Assembly: GCA_958443265.1 (NCBI GenBank) | Contig: CAUCKA010000011.1 | Span: 1-45,600, forward strand | Length of the DNA stretch: 45,600 nt | Direction: 5' to 3' | DNA from: an uncultured Collinsella sp. | Lineage (GTDB): Bacteria > Actinomycetota > Coriobacteriia > Coriobacteriales > Coriobacteriaceae | Shown: positions 17,416 to 26,084 of the stretch, piece after piece | How the letters are laid out: each line of letters starts with the position of its first letter | How positions within the stretch are numbered: the stretch's first letter is position 1 | Translations under genes and position numbers: made by a program | The notes under the pieces: generated by a model | Databases searched by the model: none | What the model was told of the DNA's origin: nothing | Seen by the model: only the letters and a program-made list of their open reading frames with translations

Positions 17416-17496
17416 CGATACATACTGTCTGACGAATCGTTTGTCAATGAATTCGGTGAACGGTAGTAAATACCGTTCAAGCGTATGTATGTATCG
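17416..17496 (+). ncRNA. Candidate structured 5' leader (three-way junction)
   Basis: CGATACATAC (17416-17425) pairs perfectly with GTATGTATCG (17487-17496), closing two internal hairpins: GACGAA/TTTGTC (17431-17445, one G-U pair) and TGAACGGTA/TACCGTTCA (17457-17479, 9 bp, GTAAA loop). Two GU pairs could extend the closing stem outward. Between 17497 and the first gene are further small hairpins, including GGG-GCA/TGC-CCC near 17564-17585. The fold suggests a cis-regulatory RNA for the transporter operon. I recognise no known riboswitch or T-box motif in it. Confidence 0.45.
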
Positions 17497-17615
17497 GTCG
17501 CCGAGCGCGGCACCTCAGTTGGGTTCGTCGGTAGGTAAGGTATATATCGTCCGCAAGTTGCGCGGGGGCAAGTCTAGGTGCTCCCGAGTAAGATTCTCTA
17601 TTGATAGGAGAAGAC

Positions 17616-19229
17616 ATGGCCATCATCAACAAGGGTATGTCCAGGCGTTCGTTCCTCGGCCTCACCGGCAGCGTCGCTGCTGTCGCAGGGCTTGGTCTCA
17701 CTGGCTGCGGTGGCAGCTCTAGCGACGAGGGTTCCGCTTCCGGCTCCACCGATTCCGCCAACCGTGGCGGCGGCGTGATCACCGCTGGTTCCGCTTACGC
17801 TCCGTCCAGCTTCGATCCCGCCAGCACCGGCTCCGCTGTGGGCCTGGGTGCTAACTGGCACGTCGTCGAGGGCCTCTACGGCATCGATTACCACGACTAC
17901 AGCACCTTCAACGAGCTCGCCACCGACGATCCCAAGTCTGTGGACGACACCACTTTCGAGGTCACCATCCGCAAGGGCGCCAAGTTCTCCGATGGCACCG
18001 AGGTCACCGCTGACGATGTCGTCGCCTCCTACACCGCTTGCGCCGCTTCCGCTACCTATGCTCCGTTCTTCCAGCCCTTCGAGTCCATCGAGGCCAAGGA
18101 CGCCAGCACCGTGACGGTCAAGACCAAGGTCCCCAACTTCTCCCTGCTCAAGGATCGTCTGGCCATCGTCCGCGTTACCCCGGCCACCCAGACCGAGGAG
18201 GATCGCGCCAAGCAGCCGATCGGCTCCGGCCCCTGGATGTACGACTCTATCTCCGATACCGAGATCACCCTGGTTCCCAACCCCGAGTACAACGGTGAGT
18301 ACGCTGCCGAGGATAAGAAGATCCAGTACAGCATCCTGACCGACCCCACCGCTCGCGTTACCGCTCAGCAGGAGGGCTCCACGCTCGTTATGGAGCTCGT
18401 TACCGCTGACGCCGTCGACCAGCTCGAGAGCGCCGGCTGCAAGATCGATAACGTTCAGGGTTTCGGCACCCGCTTCATCATGTTCAACGTCGTCAAGGAG
18501 CCTTGGAACAACGTCAAGGTCCGTCAGGCTGTCATGTATGCGCTCGACACCGAGAAGATGGTCAGCAACACCTTCGCCGGCCTTGCCACCGCTGCCAGCT
18601 GCTACCTGCCCAAGAGCTTCACCAACTATCATGAGGCTTCCACGGTGTACAAGACCGACGCCAAGAAGGCTAAGAAGCTCATCGAGGAGTCTGGCATCAC
18701 CCCGGGTGCCATCACCCTGCGCACCACCGACAACGAGCAGATTAAGGGCATGGCCGCCCAGGTCAAGAACGACCTCGACGCTCTCGGCTTCGATGTGACC
18801 ATCCAGACCGATACCTCGCCGGCTACCTACGCTGCCATCGACGGCGGCGAGGCCTACGATATCCTCCTTGCCCCTGGCGATCCTTCCTGCTTCGGCGCCG
18901 ACCCCGACCTGCTGCTCAACTGGTGGTACGGCGACAACGTCTGGATGCAGACCCGTTGCCCGTGGAAGGAGTCCGCTGAGTGGCAGAAGCTCCACGGTCT
19001 CATGGACGAGGCTCTTGCCGCCGAGGGCGACGAGCAGCAGAAGAAGTGGAACGAGTGCTTCGACATCATTGCCGACAACGCCGTTCTGTACCCCGTTGTC
19101 CACGTCAAGACCGTCTCCGCTTCCTGGGACGATCCGTCCACTGCGCCCAACGGCGAGGCCCTCGATGGCTTCAAGGGCATCGGCACGACGAGCATGTCCT
19201 TCAGGGGCGTTGCGACCGTCAAGGCGTAA
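17616..19229 (+). CDS. Solute-binding lipoprotein, family 5 (SatA/DppA type), probably for sialic acid
   Basis: This is the extracellular solute receptor of a Dpp-type ABC transporter. The 537-residue precursor begins with a twin-arginine-like signal (MSRRSFLGLTG) that ends in a lipobox LTGC, so it should be exported folded and lipid-anchored. The mature protein has the SBP_bac_5 layout, including FEVTIRKGAKFSDGTEVTADD and VRQAVMYALD. ATG 17616 has AGGAG just upstream. Codon use is strongly biased to C-ending codons, like gap, which suggests high expression. Family 5 receptors usually bind peptides, but the downstream nan genes and the Sat-like transporter layout make sialic acid the best guess. 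Confidence 0.85.
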   Translation: MAIINKGMSRRSFLGLTGSVAAVAGLGLTGCGGSSSDEGSASGSTDSANRGGGVITAGSAYAPSSFDPASTGSAVGLGANWHVVEGLYGIDYHDYSTFNELATDDPKSVDDTTFEVTIRKGAKFSDGTEVTADDVVASYTACAASATYAPFFQPFESIEAKDASTVTVKTKVPNFSLLKDRLAIVRVTPATQTEEDRAKQPIGSGPWMYDSISDTEITLVPNPEYNGEYAAEDKKIQYSILTDPTARVTAQQEGSTLVMELVTADAVDQLESAGCKIDNVQGFGTRFIMFNVVKEPWNNVKVRQAVMYALDTEKMVSNTFAGLATAASCYLPKSFTNYHEASTVYKTDAKKAKKLIEESGITPGAITLRTTDNEQIKGMAAQVKNDLDALGFDVTIQTDTSPATYAAIDGGEAYDILLAPGDPSCFGADPDLLLNWWYGDNVWMQTRCPWKESAEWQKLHGLMDEALAAEGDEQQKKWNECFDIIADNAVLYPVVHVKTVSASWDDPSTAPNGEALDGFKGIGTTSMSFRGVATVKA

Positions 19230-19291
19230 GACTCGCTTGAGTCTGTATGCAGGATGTCGGCCGTTGGGACCGTATCCTCATAGTTGAAACA

Positions 19292-19325
19292 AAGACCCGG
19301 GCGGCAACGATGTCGCTCGGGTCTT
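19292..19325 (+). terminator. Stem-loop between binding protein and permease genes
   Basis: AAGACCCG (19292-19299) and CGGGTCTT (19318-19325) form an 8 bp stem, with GGC/GCT possibly extending it. The following GTAATGAG is not a T-tract. It may stabilise the abundant binding-protein mRNA or partly end transcription, as intercistronic hairpins often do in ABC operons. Confidence 0.55.
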
Positions 19326-19386
19326 GTAATGAGTATCCGTACTCATATACCAGTTGGTCCTACCGACAAAAGAAAGGGGAGAGAAC

Positions 19387-20343
19387 GTGAACAACTTGCT
19401 ACGTTTGATTGGAAGGCGTCTTGTGGCGCTGCCGATCATGGCATTGGGCGTCACCGTCCTGGTGTTCTTCCTTATGTCGTTCTCCAAGACCGACCCCGCC
19501 TACACGGCGTTGGGTGACGGTGCCTCGCCCGAGGCGGTTGCCGAGTACCATGAGAAGTATGGTCTGGACGACCCCTGGCCTGTGCGCTACGTGCGCTATA
19601 TGGGCGATTTGATCCATGGCGACATGGGCACCTATGGTGCTGCTCGCAACTCCGTTGCCAAGCGCATCTCCACGGCCCTGCCCGTCACGATGCAGCTGAC
19701 CTTCATCGGCCTTGCCATCGGTGCGGTCGTTTCGTTTTTACTCGGCGTCATCGCGGCACTGTATCGCGACAAATGGCCGGACCAAGTGATCCGCGTCTTT
19801 TCCATCGCCGGCTTGGCAACCCCGTCGTTCTGGCTTGCCGTTCTGTTGATCCTGCTGTTCTCTTCCTACCTTAAGGTGCTCCCGGCATCGGGTGCTCTGC
19901 CTCACTTCACCACGAATCCGGTTGGCTATCTGGGACGTATGATCATGCCCGCTATCGCCTTGGCATTTCCGCTGACGGGCCAGATGACTCGTATCGTGCG
20001 TACCGCCATGGTCGAGGAGCTCGACAAGGATTATGTCCGTATGGCTCGCGGCGCCGGCGTTCCCGAGAAGGTCGTCGTCGGCATCAACGTTCTTCGCAAT
20101 GCGCTGATCACCCCGGTCACCACCCTCGGTCTTAAGATCGGTTACCTCATGGGCGGTGCCGTCGTCATCGAGGTTATCTTCAACCTCCCCGGCATGGGCA
20201 CCGCGATTTTGCAGGGCGTTCAGGGCAACGAGGCGAACCTGGTTCAGGGCGTCGTCATCGTCGTTGCTCTTGCCTTCATCATCATCAACATCGTGGTTGA
20301 CATGCTCTACCTGCTCATCAACCCGCGCATCAGGACGGTGTAG
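19387..20343 (+). CDS. ABC transporter permease (DppB/SatB type)
   Basis: First membrane component of the Dpp-type importer. The 318-residue protein has about six membrane helices and begins with the typical LLRLIGRRLVALPIMALGV segment. The cytoplasmic EAA loop that docks the ATPase is seen in RMARGAGVPEKVVVGINVLRN. GTG 19387 is chosen because AGGGGAG lies five bases upstream. The next gene begins three bases after the stop. Context gives it the role of SatB in a sialic acid importer; on sequence alone it is only a family member. Confidence 0.88.
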   Translation: MNNLLRLIGRRLVALPIMALGVTVLVFFLMSFSKTDPAYTALGDGASPEAVAEYHEKYGLDDPWPVRYVRYMGDLIHGDMGTYGAARNSVAKRISTALPVTMQLTFIGLAIGAVVSFLLGVIAALYRDKWPDQVIRVFSIAGLATPSFWLAVLLILLFSSYLKVLPASGALPHFTTNPVGYLGRMIMPAIALAFPLTGQMTRIVRTAMVEELDKDYVRMARGAGVPEKVVVGINVLRNALITPVTTLGLKIGYLMGGAVVIEVIFNLPGMGTAILQGVQGNEANLVQGVVIVVALAFIIINIVVDMLYLLINPRIRTV

Positions 20344-20346
20344 ATT

Positions 20347-22362
20347 ATGGTAAAGATTCGAGAGAAGCAAACCGAGCAGCTCGAGAAGGCTGCCTCCAAG
20401 GGGCTCAAGCTCGGTGGCTGGAAGAAGATGACGCTGTCTTCTAAGATTGCCGCCGTCGTGCTGGTGCTGGTCGCCCTGACTGCGATTCTGGCGCCCCTTC
20501 TTGCCCCCTATAGCCCGGTCGAGATCTTTACGGCTCGCCAGGCTCCCGGCAACGGATTTATCTTCGGTACCGACGATAAGGGTCGCGACATTCTGTCGCG
20601 TATGCTCTACGGTGGTCGTTACTCGCTGATTATCGGCTTTGGCGCCACTGCCATGGCTCTGGTCTGCGGCTCGGTCGTGGGCGCCCTTGCGGCGGTTTCG
20701 CGCAAGGCCGTCTCCGAGACGATCATGCGTATCCTGGACATCATCATGTCCATCCCGGGCATCGCCCTCGCGGCCGTCTTCGTCTCCATCCTGGGCAACT
20801 CCGTGCCGTCGATCATCTTCGCCATCGGCTTTATGTACACTCCGCAGATTGCCCGTATCGTGCGCGCCAACATCGTGTCCGAGTACGGCGAGGACTATGT
20901 CCGCGCGGTCATCGTTTCCGGCGCCAAGGCTCCGTGGATTTTGATCAAGCATGTTCTGCGTAACTGCATCGCCCCGATCATGGTCTTCACCGTTACCCTG
21001 GTCGCCGACGCTATCATCTTCGAGGCCTCGCTGACCTTCATCGGCGCTGGTATCCAGGAGCCCACCGCTACCTGGGGCAACATCCTCGCCGACGCCCGCG
21101 GCGGCGTGCTCGCCGGCCGTTGGTGGCAGGCGCTGTTCCCGGGCCTGGCCATCATGATCACCTGCCTGGCGCTCAACATCCTCTCCGAGGGCATTACCGA
21201 CGCCATGGCCGCTGCTCCCTCCGCCGCCCTGGATCCGACCGATTCCTCCAAGCGTCGCGAGGCCGACCTGCTGGTCTCCGACCCCGTTCGCGCCTACAAG
21301 GAGCAGGCCCAGTCCCTCTCCGCTCGCCTTGGCGCCCTGCGCGATGTCGAGCTCAAGCGTGACGATCGCCATGTGCCCGATGAGTCTGTCGAACCGATTC
21401 TCTCGGTCCGTGATTTCTGCATCCAGTTTGAGCATCACGGTGATATCAACGTCGTCGACCATGTCAACTTTGACGTCCGTCCTGGTCAGACCATGGGCCT
21501 GGTGGGCGAGTCCGGTTGCGGTAAGTCCATCACCACGCTGGCCATCATGGGCCTGACCGATGAGGACGAGCACCTTTCCGGCGAGGTCCTCTGGGAGGGT
21601 CGTGACCTGCTCAAGATGAGCAAGAAGGAGTGGTTTGGCCTGCGCGGTACCGATATCGCTATGGTCTATCAGGACGCCCTGTCCTCGCTCAACCCCTCCA
21701 TGCTCATCTCTGCCCAGATGAAGCAGCTCACCAAGCGCGGCGGAACCCGCAGCGCCGAGGAGCTCCTGGAGCTCGTCGGCCTCGATCCCAAGCGCACGCT
21801 CGAGAGCTATCCGCACGAGCTTTCCGGCGGCCAGCGTCAGCGTGTCCTGATCGCTATGGCCCTTACCCGCGACCCCAAGCTGGTCATCTGCGACGAGCCC
21901 ACGACCGCTCTGGACGTTACCGTCCAGAAGCAGGTCATCAAGCTGCTCAACGATCTTCAGGCCAAGCTCGGCTTTGCCATGATCTTCGTTTCGCACGACC
22001 TGGCGCTGGTCGCCGAGGTCGCCCACAACATCACGGTCATGTACGCTGGCCAGGTTATCGAGCAGGCGCCCACCAAGGAGCTGCTCACTAACCCGATCCA
22101 CGAGTACACCCGCGGTCTTCTGGGTTCCGTTCTGTCCATCGAGAGCGGTTCGGGCCGCCTGCACCAGGTGCCCGGCGCCGTTCCGAGTCCGCGCGATTTC
22201 CCCAAGGGCGATCGCTTCGCGCCCCGCTCGAGCCATCCGCGTATTGGCCTGGACACCCGTCCGGTCTTCAAGCGCGTGCCCGGCACCGAGCACTTCTATT
22301 CCGAGCTCCCCGACGAGGTGCTCAAGGCAAATGGTTTGACCCCTCACGCGGAGGTGATGTAG
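20347..22362 (+). CDS. Fused ABC permease and ATPase (DppC-DppD, SatC-like)
   Basis: This 671-residue protein joins two transporter parts normally encoded separately. Residues about 1-300 are a DppC-type permease with its N-terminal helix, the TDDKGRDILSRMLYGGR motif and the EAA loop ending near LRNCIAPI. A charged linker (about 300-345) leads to a DppD-type ATPase with Walker A GESGCGKS, signature LSGGQRQR, Walker B LVICDEPTTALD and the C-terminal oligopeptide-transporter extension. No stop or frameshift interrupts the joint. The same fusion is described for SatC of the Haemophilus ducreyi sialic acid transporter. It is directly flanked by the other transporter genes. Confidence 0.92.
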   Translation: MVKIREKQTEQLEKAASKGLKLGGWKKMTLSSKIAAVVLVLVALTAILAPLLAPYSPVEIFTARQAPGNGFIFGTDDKGRDILSRMLYGGRYSLIIGFGATAMALVCGSVVGALAAVSRKAVSETIMRILDIIMSIPGIALAAVFVSILGNSVPSIIFAIGFMYTPQIARIVRANIVSEYGEDYVRAVIVSGAKAPWILIKHVLRNCIAPIMVFTVTLVADAIIFEASLTFIGAGIQEPTATWGNILADARGGVLAGRWWQALFPGLAIMITCLALNILSEGITDAMAAAPSAALDPTDSSKRREADLLVSDPVRAYKEQAQSLSARLGALRDVELKRDDRHVPDESVEPILSVRDFCIQFEHHGDINVVDHVNFDVRPGQTMGLVGESGCGKSITTLAIMGLTDEDEHLSGEVLWEGRDLLKMSKKEWFGLRGTDIAMVYQDALSSLNPSMLISAQMKQLTKRGGTRSAEELLELVGLDPKRTLESYPHELSGGQRQRVLIAMALTRDPKLVICDEPTTALDVTVQKQVIKLLNDLQAKLGFAMIFVSHDLALVAEVAHNITVMYAGQVIEQAPTKELLTNPIHEYTRGLLGSVLSIESGSGRLHQVPGAVPSPRDFPKGDRFAPRSSHPRIGLDTRPVFKRVPGTEHFYSELPDEVLKANGLTPHAEVM

Positions 22363-23190
22363 ATGAGCGAGACCGCAGTCAATGGCGTCGAGCCGATCAT
22401 CTTCCTTGATGACGTCCACGTCACCTTTAGGACCCGTACCGGCTCGATTCTGCACCCCAACCTGGTTCACGCCGTCCAGGGTGTAACGATTAAGCTCATG
22501 CCCGGTCAGACGATCGGCATCGTCGGCGAGTCCGGTTGCGGTAAGTCCACCACCGCTAACGTCATGTGCGGCCTGCAGGCCCCCACGAGCGGCAAGGTCT
22601 ACTTTAAGGGCAAGGACGTTACCAAACGTACCGCCGAGGACCGCCGCCACATGGGTCGCGTCATCTCGGTCGTGTTCCAGAACCCGGCCACGGCGCTCAA
22701 CCCCCGCATGGTCGTTCGCGAGCAGCTGCTCGACCCCATGCGCGTCCACAACCTGGGTACCGAGGCCGAGCAGGAGAAGCGCGTCAAGGAACTCTTGGAG
22801 CTCACCGGTCTGCCCAGCTCCGCTGCCGAGGTTCTTCCCGGCCAGCTTTCGGGCGGCCAGCGTCAGCGCGTCGCAATTGCCCGTGCCCTGTCGCTGAACC
22901 CCGATGCCATCATCGCCGACGAGCCCACCTCGGCTCTGGACGTTTCGGTCCGCGCGCAGATTCTGAACCTGCTGACCGACCTTAAGAAGGAGCTCGGCCT
23001 GGCCATGGTGTTCATCAGCCATGACATCCAGACGGTCCGCTATATCTCTGACGACATCATCGTTATGAATGGCGGCAAGATCGTCGAGCAGGGCGAGGCC
23101 AAGCAGGTCTTCCAGCACCCCCAGGACCCCTACACTAAGATGCTGCTCGGCGCTGCGCCGTCGCTGCTGCATCCCAAGCTCGGCGAGTAG
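22363..23190 (+). CDS. ABC transporter ATPase (DppF/SatD type)
   Basis: Second ATPase of the importer, working as a heterodimer with the ATPase half of the fusion protein. The 275-residue product has Walker A GESGCGKSTT, Q-loop VVFQNPATALNPRM, signature LSGGQRQR, Walker B AIIADEPTSALD and the switch histidine in FISHDIQTV. It is shorter than usual DppF proteins and lacks the cysteine-containing C-terminal extension seen in the second transporter of this window. ATG 22363 follows the previous stop directly, which points to coupled translation. Confidence 0.9.
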   Translation: MSETAVNGVEPIIFLDDVHVTFRTRTGSILHPNLVHAVQGVTIKLMPGQTIGIVGESGCGKSTTANVMCGLQAPTSGKVYFKGKDVTKRTAEDRRHMGRVISVVFQNPATALNPRMVVREQLLDPMRVHNLGTEAEQEKRVKELLELTGLPSSAAEVLPGQLSGGQRQRVAIARALSLNPDAIIADEPTSALDVSVRAQILNLLTDLKKELGLAMVFISHDIQTVRYISDDIIVMNGGKIVEQGEAKQVFQHPQDPYTKMLLGAAPSLLHPKLGE

Positions 23191-23206
23191 CCTCGCTTTC
23201 CCTCCC

Positions 23207-23234
23207 GTGCGCCCGGTTCCCTTGCCGGGCGCAC
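23207..23234 (+). terminator. Hairpin between transporter and catabolic genes
   Basis: GTGCGCCCGG (23207-23216) and CCGGGCGCAC (23225-23234) form a perfect 10 bp stem with an 8-base loop. There is no clear T-tract after it, so it may lower rather than stop readthrough into the esterase gene. Confidence 0.55.
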
Positions 23235-23270
23235 CTCCGTTGCGATTTCGAAAGGTTGGGTTCACGAGCC

Positions 23271-24248
23271 ATGCCAAGTGCTCAGGAGCTACAACATCAA
23301 TTTGGTGAATATCGAGGCGCCATGCCCCGTCCATCAGATTTCGATCTCTTTTGGAAGGATCGCATGGCCGAGGCCGACGCCGTCGGGCTTGACTATGCGA
23401 TCGAGGCGGCATCGGTCACCGACGCCGTGACCTGCCAGCTTTTCGACCTCTGGTATACCGGCATGTGTGGCGCTCGCCTTCATGCCAAGTACCTTAAACC
23501 CGTCTCGGACGAGCCCGTGCCATTGGTACTTCAGTTCCATGGGTATCCAGGTGCAAGCCGCAGCTGGTTTGAGCAGGCATCGTTTGCGGGCATGGGCATG
23601 GCACTCATCGCCCTCGACTGCCCCGGCCAAGGAGGTCCCTCCGAGGACATTGGCGGATTTGAGGGCACAACGGTTGCGGGCCATATTGTCGCCGGTATCG
23701 ACGGCGACCCGGCCAACCTCTACTATGTCCGCCTGCATCAGGATATTCGCATCCTGTGCCGCATCGTTCGCGAGCTCGAGGGCATCGATCTTGCCCGTGT
23801 GTTTGTGAACGGCGCGTCGCAGGGTGGCGGTTTGGGCATTGCGACCTGTGCACTTAACAGCGAGCTTATCAATCGTGCCGCCATCCTCTATCCCTTCCTG
23901 TCAGATTTCCGCCTGGTCTGGGATTTGGATGCCGACGACATTGCCTACGAGGGCCTGCGCTATTGGTCTCGCTGGTTTGACGAGGACTCGACTCGTATTG
24001 ACGAAGCCTATGCCAAGCTGGCGTACTTCGATTCCAAGAACTTTGCCCCTATGGTCAAATGCCCCGTGCTGTTTGGCACTGGCACAGCCGATATCGTCTG
24101 TCCGCCAGCGACGCAGTTTGCAGTCTATAACAACCTGACCTGCGAAAAGCGTCATGAGTTCTTTGAAGGCTTTGGCCACGAGGAGATTCAGGATTTTGAC
24201 GATTTGATCATTCCGTTTTTCTGCAAGGGAGGGGAGGCTCATGTCTAA
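23271..24248 (+). CDS. CE7-type acetyl esterase, candidate sialic acid O-acetylesterase
   Basis: The 325-residue protein belongs to the acetyl xylan esterase/cephalosporin-C deacetylase alpha/beta hydrolases. The oxyanion region LQFHGYPGASRSW, the nucleophile motif NGASQGGG, the acid in GTADIVCPPATQFAVYN and the histidine in FGFGHEE region (EGFGHEEI) are all present. No signal peptide is seen, so it acts inside the cell. A related esterase gene lies in a pneumococcal sialidase/nan locus, and here it sits before a lyase, kinase and epimerase. Removing O-acetyl groups from imported sialic acid is therefore the likely job. ATG 23271 was chosen; its ribosome binding site is not ideal (AAAGG is 15 bases away). 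Confidence 0.8.
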   Translation: MPSAQELQHQFGEYRGAMPRPSDFDLFWKDRMAEADAVGLDYAIEAASVTDAVTCQLFDLWYTGMCGARLHAKYLKPVSDEPVPLVLQFHGYPGASRSWFEQASFAGMGMALIALDCPGQGGPSEDIGGFEGTTVAGHIVAGIDGDPANLYYVRLHQDIRILCRIVRELEGIDLARVFVNGASQGGGLGIATCALNSELINRAAILYPFLSDFRLVWDLDADDIAYEGLRYWSRWFDEDSTRIDEAYAKLAYFDSKNFAPMVKCPVLFGTGTADIVCPPATQFAVYNNLTCEKRHEFFEGFGHEEIQDFDDLIIPFFCKGGEAHV

Positions 24249-25092
24249 GTGCGAGAGCAATGTTGACGAGCTGATTGTCCCCGGGCTCGTGGGAATTCCT
24301 GGAACGGTTTCGTCAAGGCTCGCAGAATATCGGGACTGGCACGGTGATGTCCAAGCAGATGTTTCTGATTTAGAGGCATGCGCTTCGAATCTTGAGATTC
24401 AAGGCCTGGCCATTACGGCGATTGACTTTGTTAACCCCTGCGCCCGTTACTCGGAGGTCTCCTTTGAGCTCGGTGACGATGCGATTCACGCTCGTTTGAT
24501 CGAGCCTGTCGGTCGTGCCCGAGTATCTGAGCGCGTGCCGTTGTGCCTGATGTTCCACGACATCGATCGGCCTGTGCGCGGCTGGCATCACATGACGAGA
24601 TTTGCCGCCATGGGGTATGCCGTCCTCGCGCTGGATGACGATGTTACTGGTGCGGACGACCTGCAGCGGGGGATTTCTTCGCCCACTTTTGTCGAGCGCG
24701 TCCGTTGGGGTTGCGCGCTGGCGAAGGTGGCGCGCAATCTTGATGGCATGGACCCCGACCGCATCTTTGCATGGGGCGAGGGTCTTGGCGGCGGAGTCGC
24801 GCTGGCGGTCTCTGCTCTGGGCGAGCGGGGCCTCGCCTGCACGGCGGTTGCCAATCCGCTTCCTGGCGGCCTCGAGGCGCTGTCGTCTCGGGTGCGCGGA
24901 TCGGTGCTCATGGGCACATCGCTTATGGATACCGTGAGCGATCCCAAGGATCAGTTTGCCGTATTCAACGGTCTTGAGTGTGACCGGAGGCATATCATCT
25001 ATGCAAAATACGCTCACGAGCGCATCAATGCGTTCGAAAACGAAGTCGTCGACTTCTTTAACCAAACGTTCTACCCGTGTTCTTTGGCCTAG
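24241..25092 (+). CDS. Catalytically dead CE7-like esterase paralogue
   Basis: The 283-residue protein is a diverged relative of the preceding esterase, sharing its order of motifs: LMFHDIDRPVRGW for the oxyanion region, then the elbow, then an acid and histidine region (TSLMDTVSDPKDQFAVFN and KYAHERI). The nucleophile elbow NGASQGGG is replaced by WGEGLGGG, so the serine is glycine while Asp and His positions remain. Hydrolysis by the normal mechanism is therefore unlikely. It overlaps the esterase stop by eight bases (ATGTCTAA), which argues for coupled, perhaps stoichiometric, expression. A regulatory, binding or subunit role is possible. It is intact, with no frameshift, so decay alone does not explain it. 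Confidence 0.75.
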   Translation: MSKCESNVDELIVPGLVGIPGTVSSRLAEYRDWHGDVQADVSDLEACASNLEIQGLAITAIDFVNPCARYSEVSFELGDDAIHARLIEPVGRARVSERVPLCLMFHDIDRPVRGWHHMTRFAAMGYAVLALDDDVTGADDLQRGISSPTFVERVRWGCALAKVARNLDGMDPDRIFAWGEGLGGGVALAVSALGERGLACTAVANPLPGGLEALSSRVRGSVLMGTSLMDTVSDPKDQFAVFNGLECDRRHIIYAKYAHERINAFENEVVDFFNQTFYPCSLA

Positions 25093-25160
25093 ACGGCCTG
25101 GACACTGCCAACAAGAGTGGGTGGCATAGGGCCGCCCGCCAGACAACTAAGGAGATTCTT

Positions 25161-26081
25161 GTGGCAACTCAGAAATTCACCGGCGTTATCCCTCCCGTCG
25201 TTGTTCCCGATACCGAAGATCACCAACTCGATGTTGCCTCCTTTGAGCGCAGCATCAACCGCATGATCGATGCCGGCGTCGATGGCCTGTTCTTCCTGGG
25301 ATCCTCGGGCGAGGTCGTCTTTTCTACCGACGAGCGCCGTCGCCAGATTATCGCCGAGGCCGTGCGCATCGTCGATCACCGCGTGCCTGTTCTGGTCGGC
25401 ATCATCGATACCGAGACCGAGCGCATGATCGAGCACGGCAAGGTCGCCCAGGAGCTGGGCGCCGATGCGCTTGTCGCCACCTGCCCGTTCTATGCCCTGC
25501 AGGGCATGACCGAGGTCGAGGAGCACTTCCGCATCCTGCATGAGGAACTCGACCTGCCCATCTTCGCCTACGACATTCCCGTCTGCGTTCACACCAAGCT
25601 CCCCTGGAAGCTCCTTGCCAAGCTCGGCGCCGAGGGCGTTCTGGCCGGCGTCAAGGATTCCTCGGGTGATGACATCTCGTTCCGCTACCTCGTTCAGGAG
25701 AACGAGAAGAACGGACATCCGATGAGCATCCTCACCGGTCATGAGGTTGTTGTCGACGGCGCCTACCTCGGTGGCGCCGACGGTTCCGTCCCGGGTCTCG
25801 CCAACGTTGAGCCCGAGGGCTACGTGCGTCAGTGGAAGGCCGCCCAGGCTGGTGACTGGGCTACCGTCAAGGCCGAGCAGGATCGCCTCAATGAGATTTC
25901 GCACATCTGGGATGTCACCTCGGGCGTCCAGGGCTATGCCGGTGGCGTCGGCGCCTTCAAGACCGCTATGAACCTCATGGGCATCTTCGACAGCCCGACC
26001 ATGCCGCGCCCGGTGAAGGCCATGACCGGCGAGAACGTCGAGGCGATTAAGAAGGTCCTTCAGGACAACGGTCTCCTGTAA
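25161..26081 (+). CDS. nanA: N-acetylneuraminate lyase (DapA/NanA family)
   Basis: NanA splits N-acetylneuraminate to ManNAc and pyruvate through a Schiff base. The 306-residue product is a class I TIM-barrel aldolase of the DapA/NanA superfamily. The pyruvate-binding GSSGEVVF motif is near residue 47, the active tyrosine in FAYDIP, and the Schiff-base lysine in GVKDSSGD. GTG 25161 is chosen because AAGGAG (25149-25154) is six bases upstream. The superfamily also contains DapA and other pyruvate aldolases; the neighbouring kinase and NanE epimerase decide for NanA. The usual NanA and DapA subfamily residues are not clear enough to prove this alone. Confidence 0.82.
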   Translation: MATQKFTGVIPPVVVPDTEDHQLDVASFERSINRMIDAGVDGLFFLGSSGEVVFSTDERRRQIIAEAVRIVDHRVPVLVGIIDTETERMIEHGKVAQELGADALVATCPFYALQGMTEVEEHFRILHEELDLPIFAYDIPVCVHTKLPWKLLAKLGAEGVLAGVKDSSGDDISFRYLVQENEKNGHPMSILTGHEVVVDGAYLGGADGSVPGLANVEPEGYVRQWKAAQAGDWATVKAEQDRLNEISHIWDVTSGVQGYAGGVGAFKTAMNLMGIFDSPTMPRPVKAMTGENVEAIKKVLQDNGLL

Positions 26082-26084
26082 AGC

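Noticed and set aside
17497..17615. T-box or other known riboswitch in the nan leader
   Set aside because: The conserved T-box sequence AGGGTGGNACCGCG is missing, and there is no terminator/antiterminator pair I could recognise.
19738..23412. A 1224-codon open frame on the minus strand opposite the transporter genes
   Set aside because: It mirrors strongly biased codons of the real plus-strand genes. It has no ribosome binding site, no recognisable domain and a composition typical of an antisense shadow, while the plus strand carries clear ABC transporter motifs.
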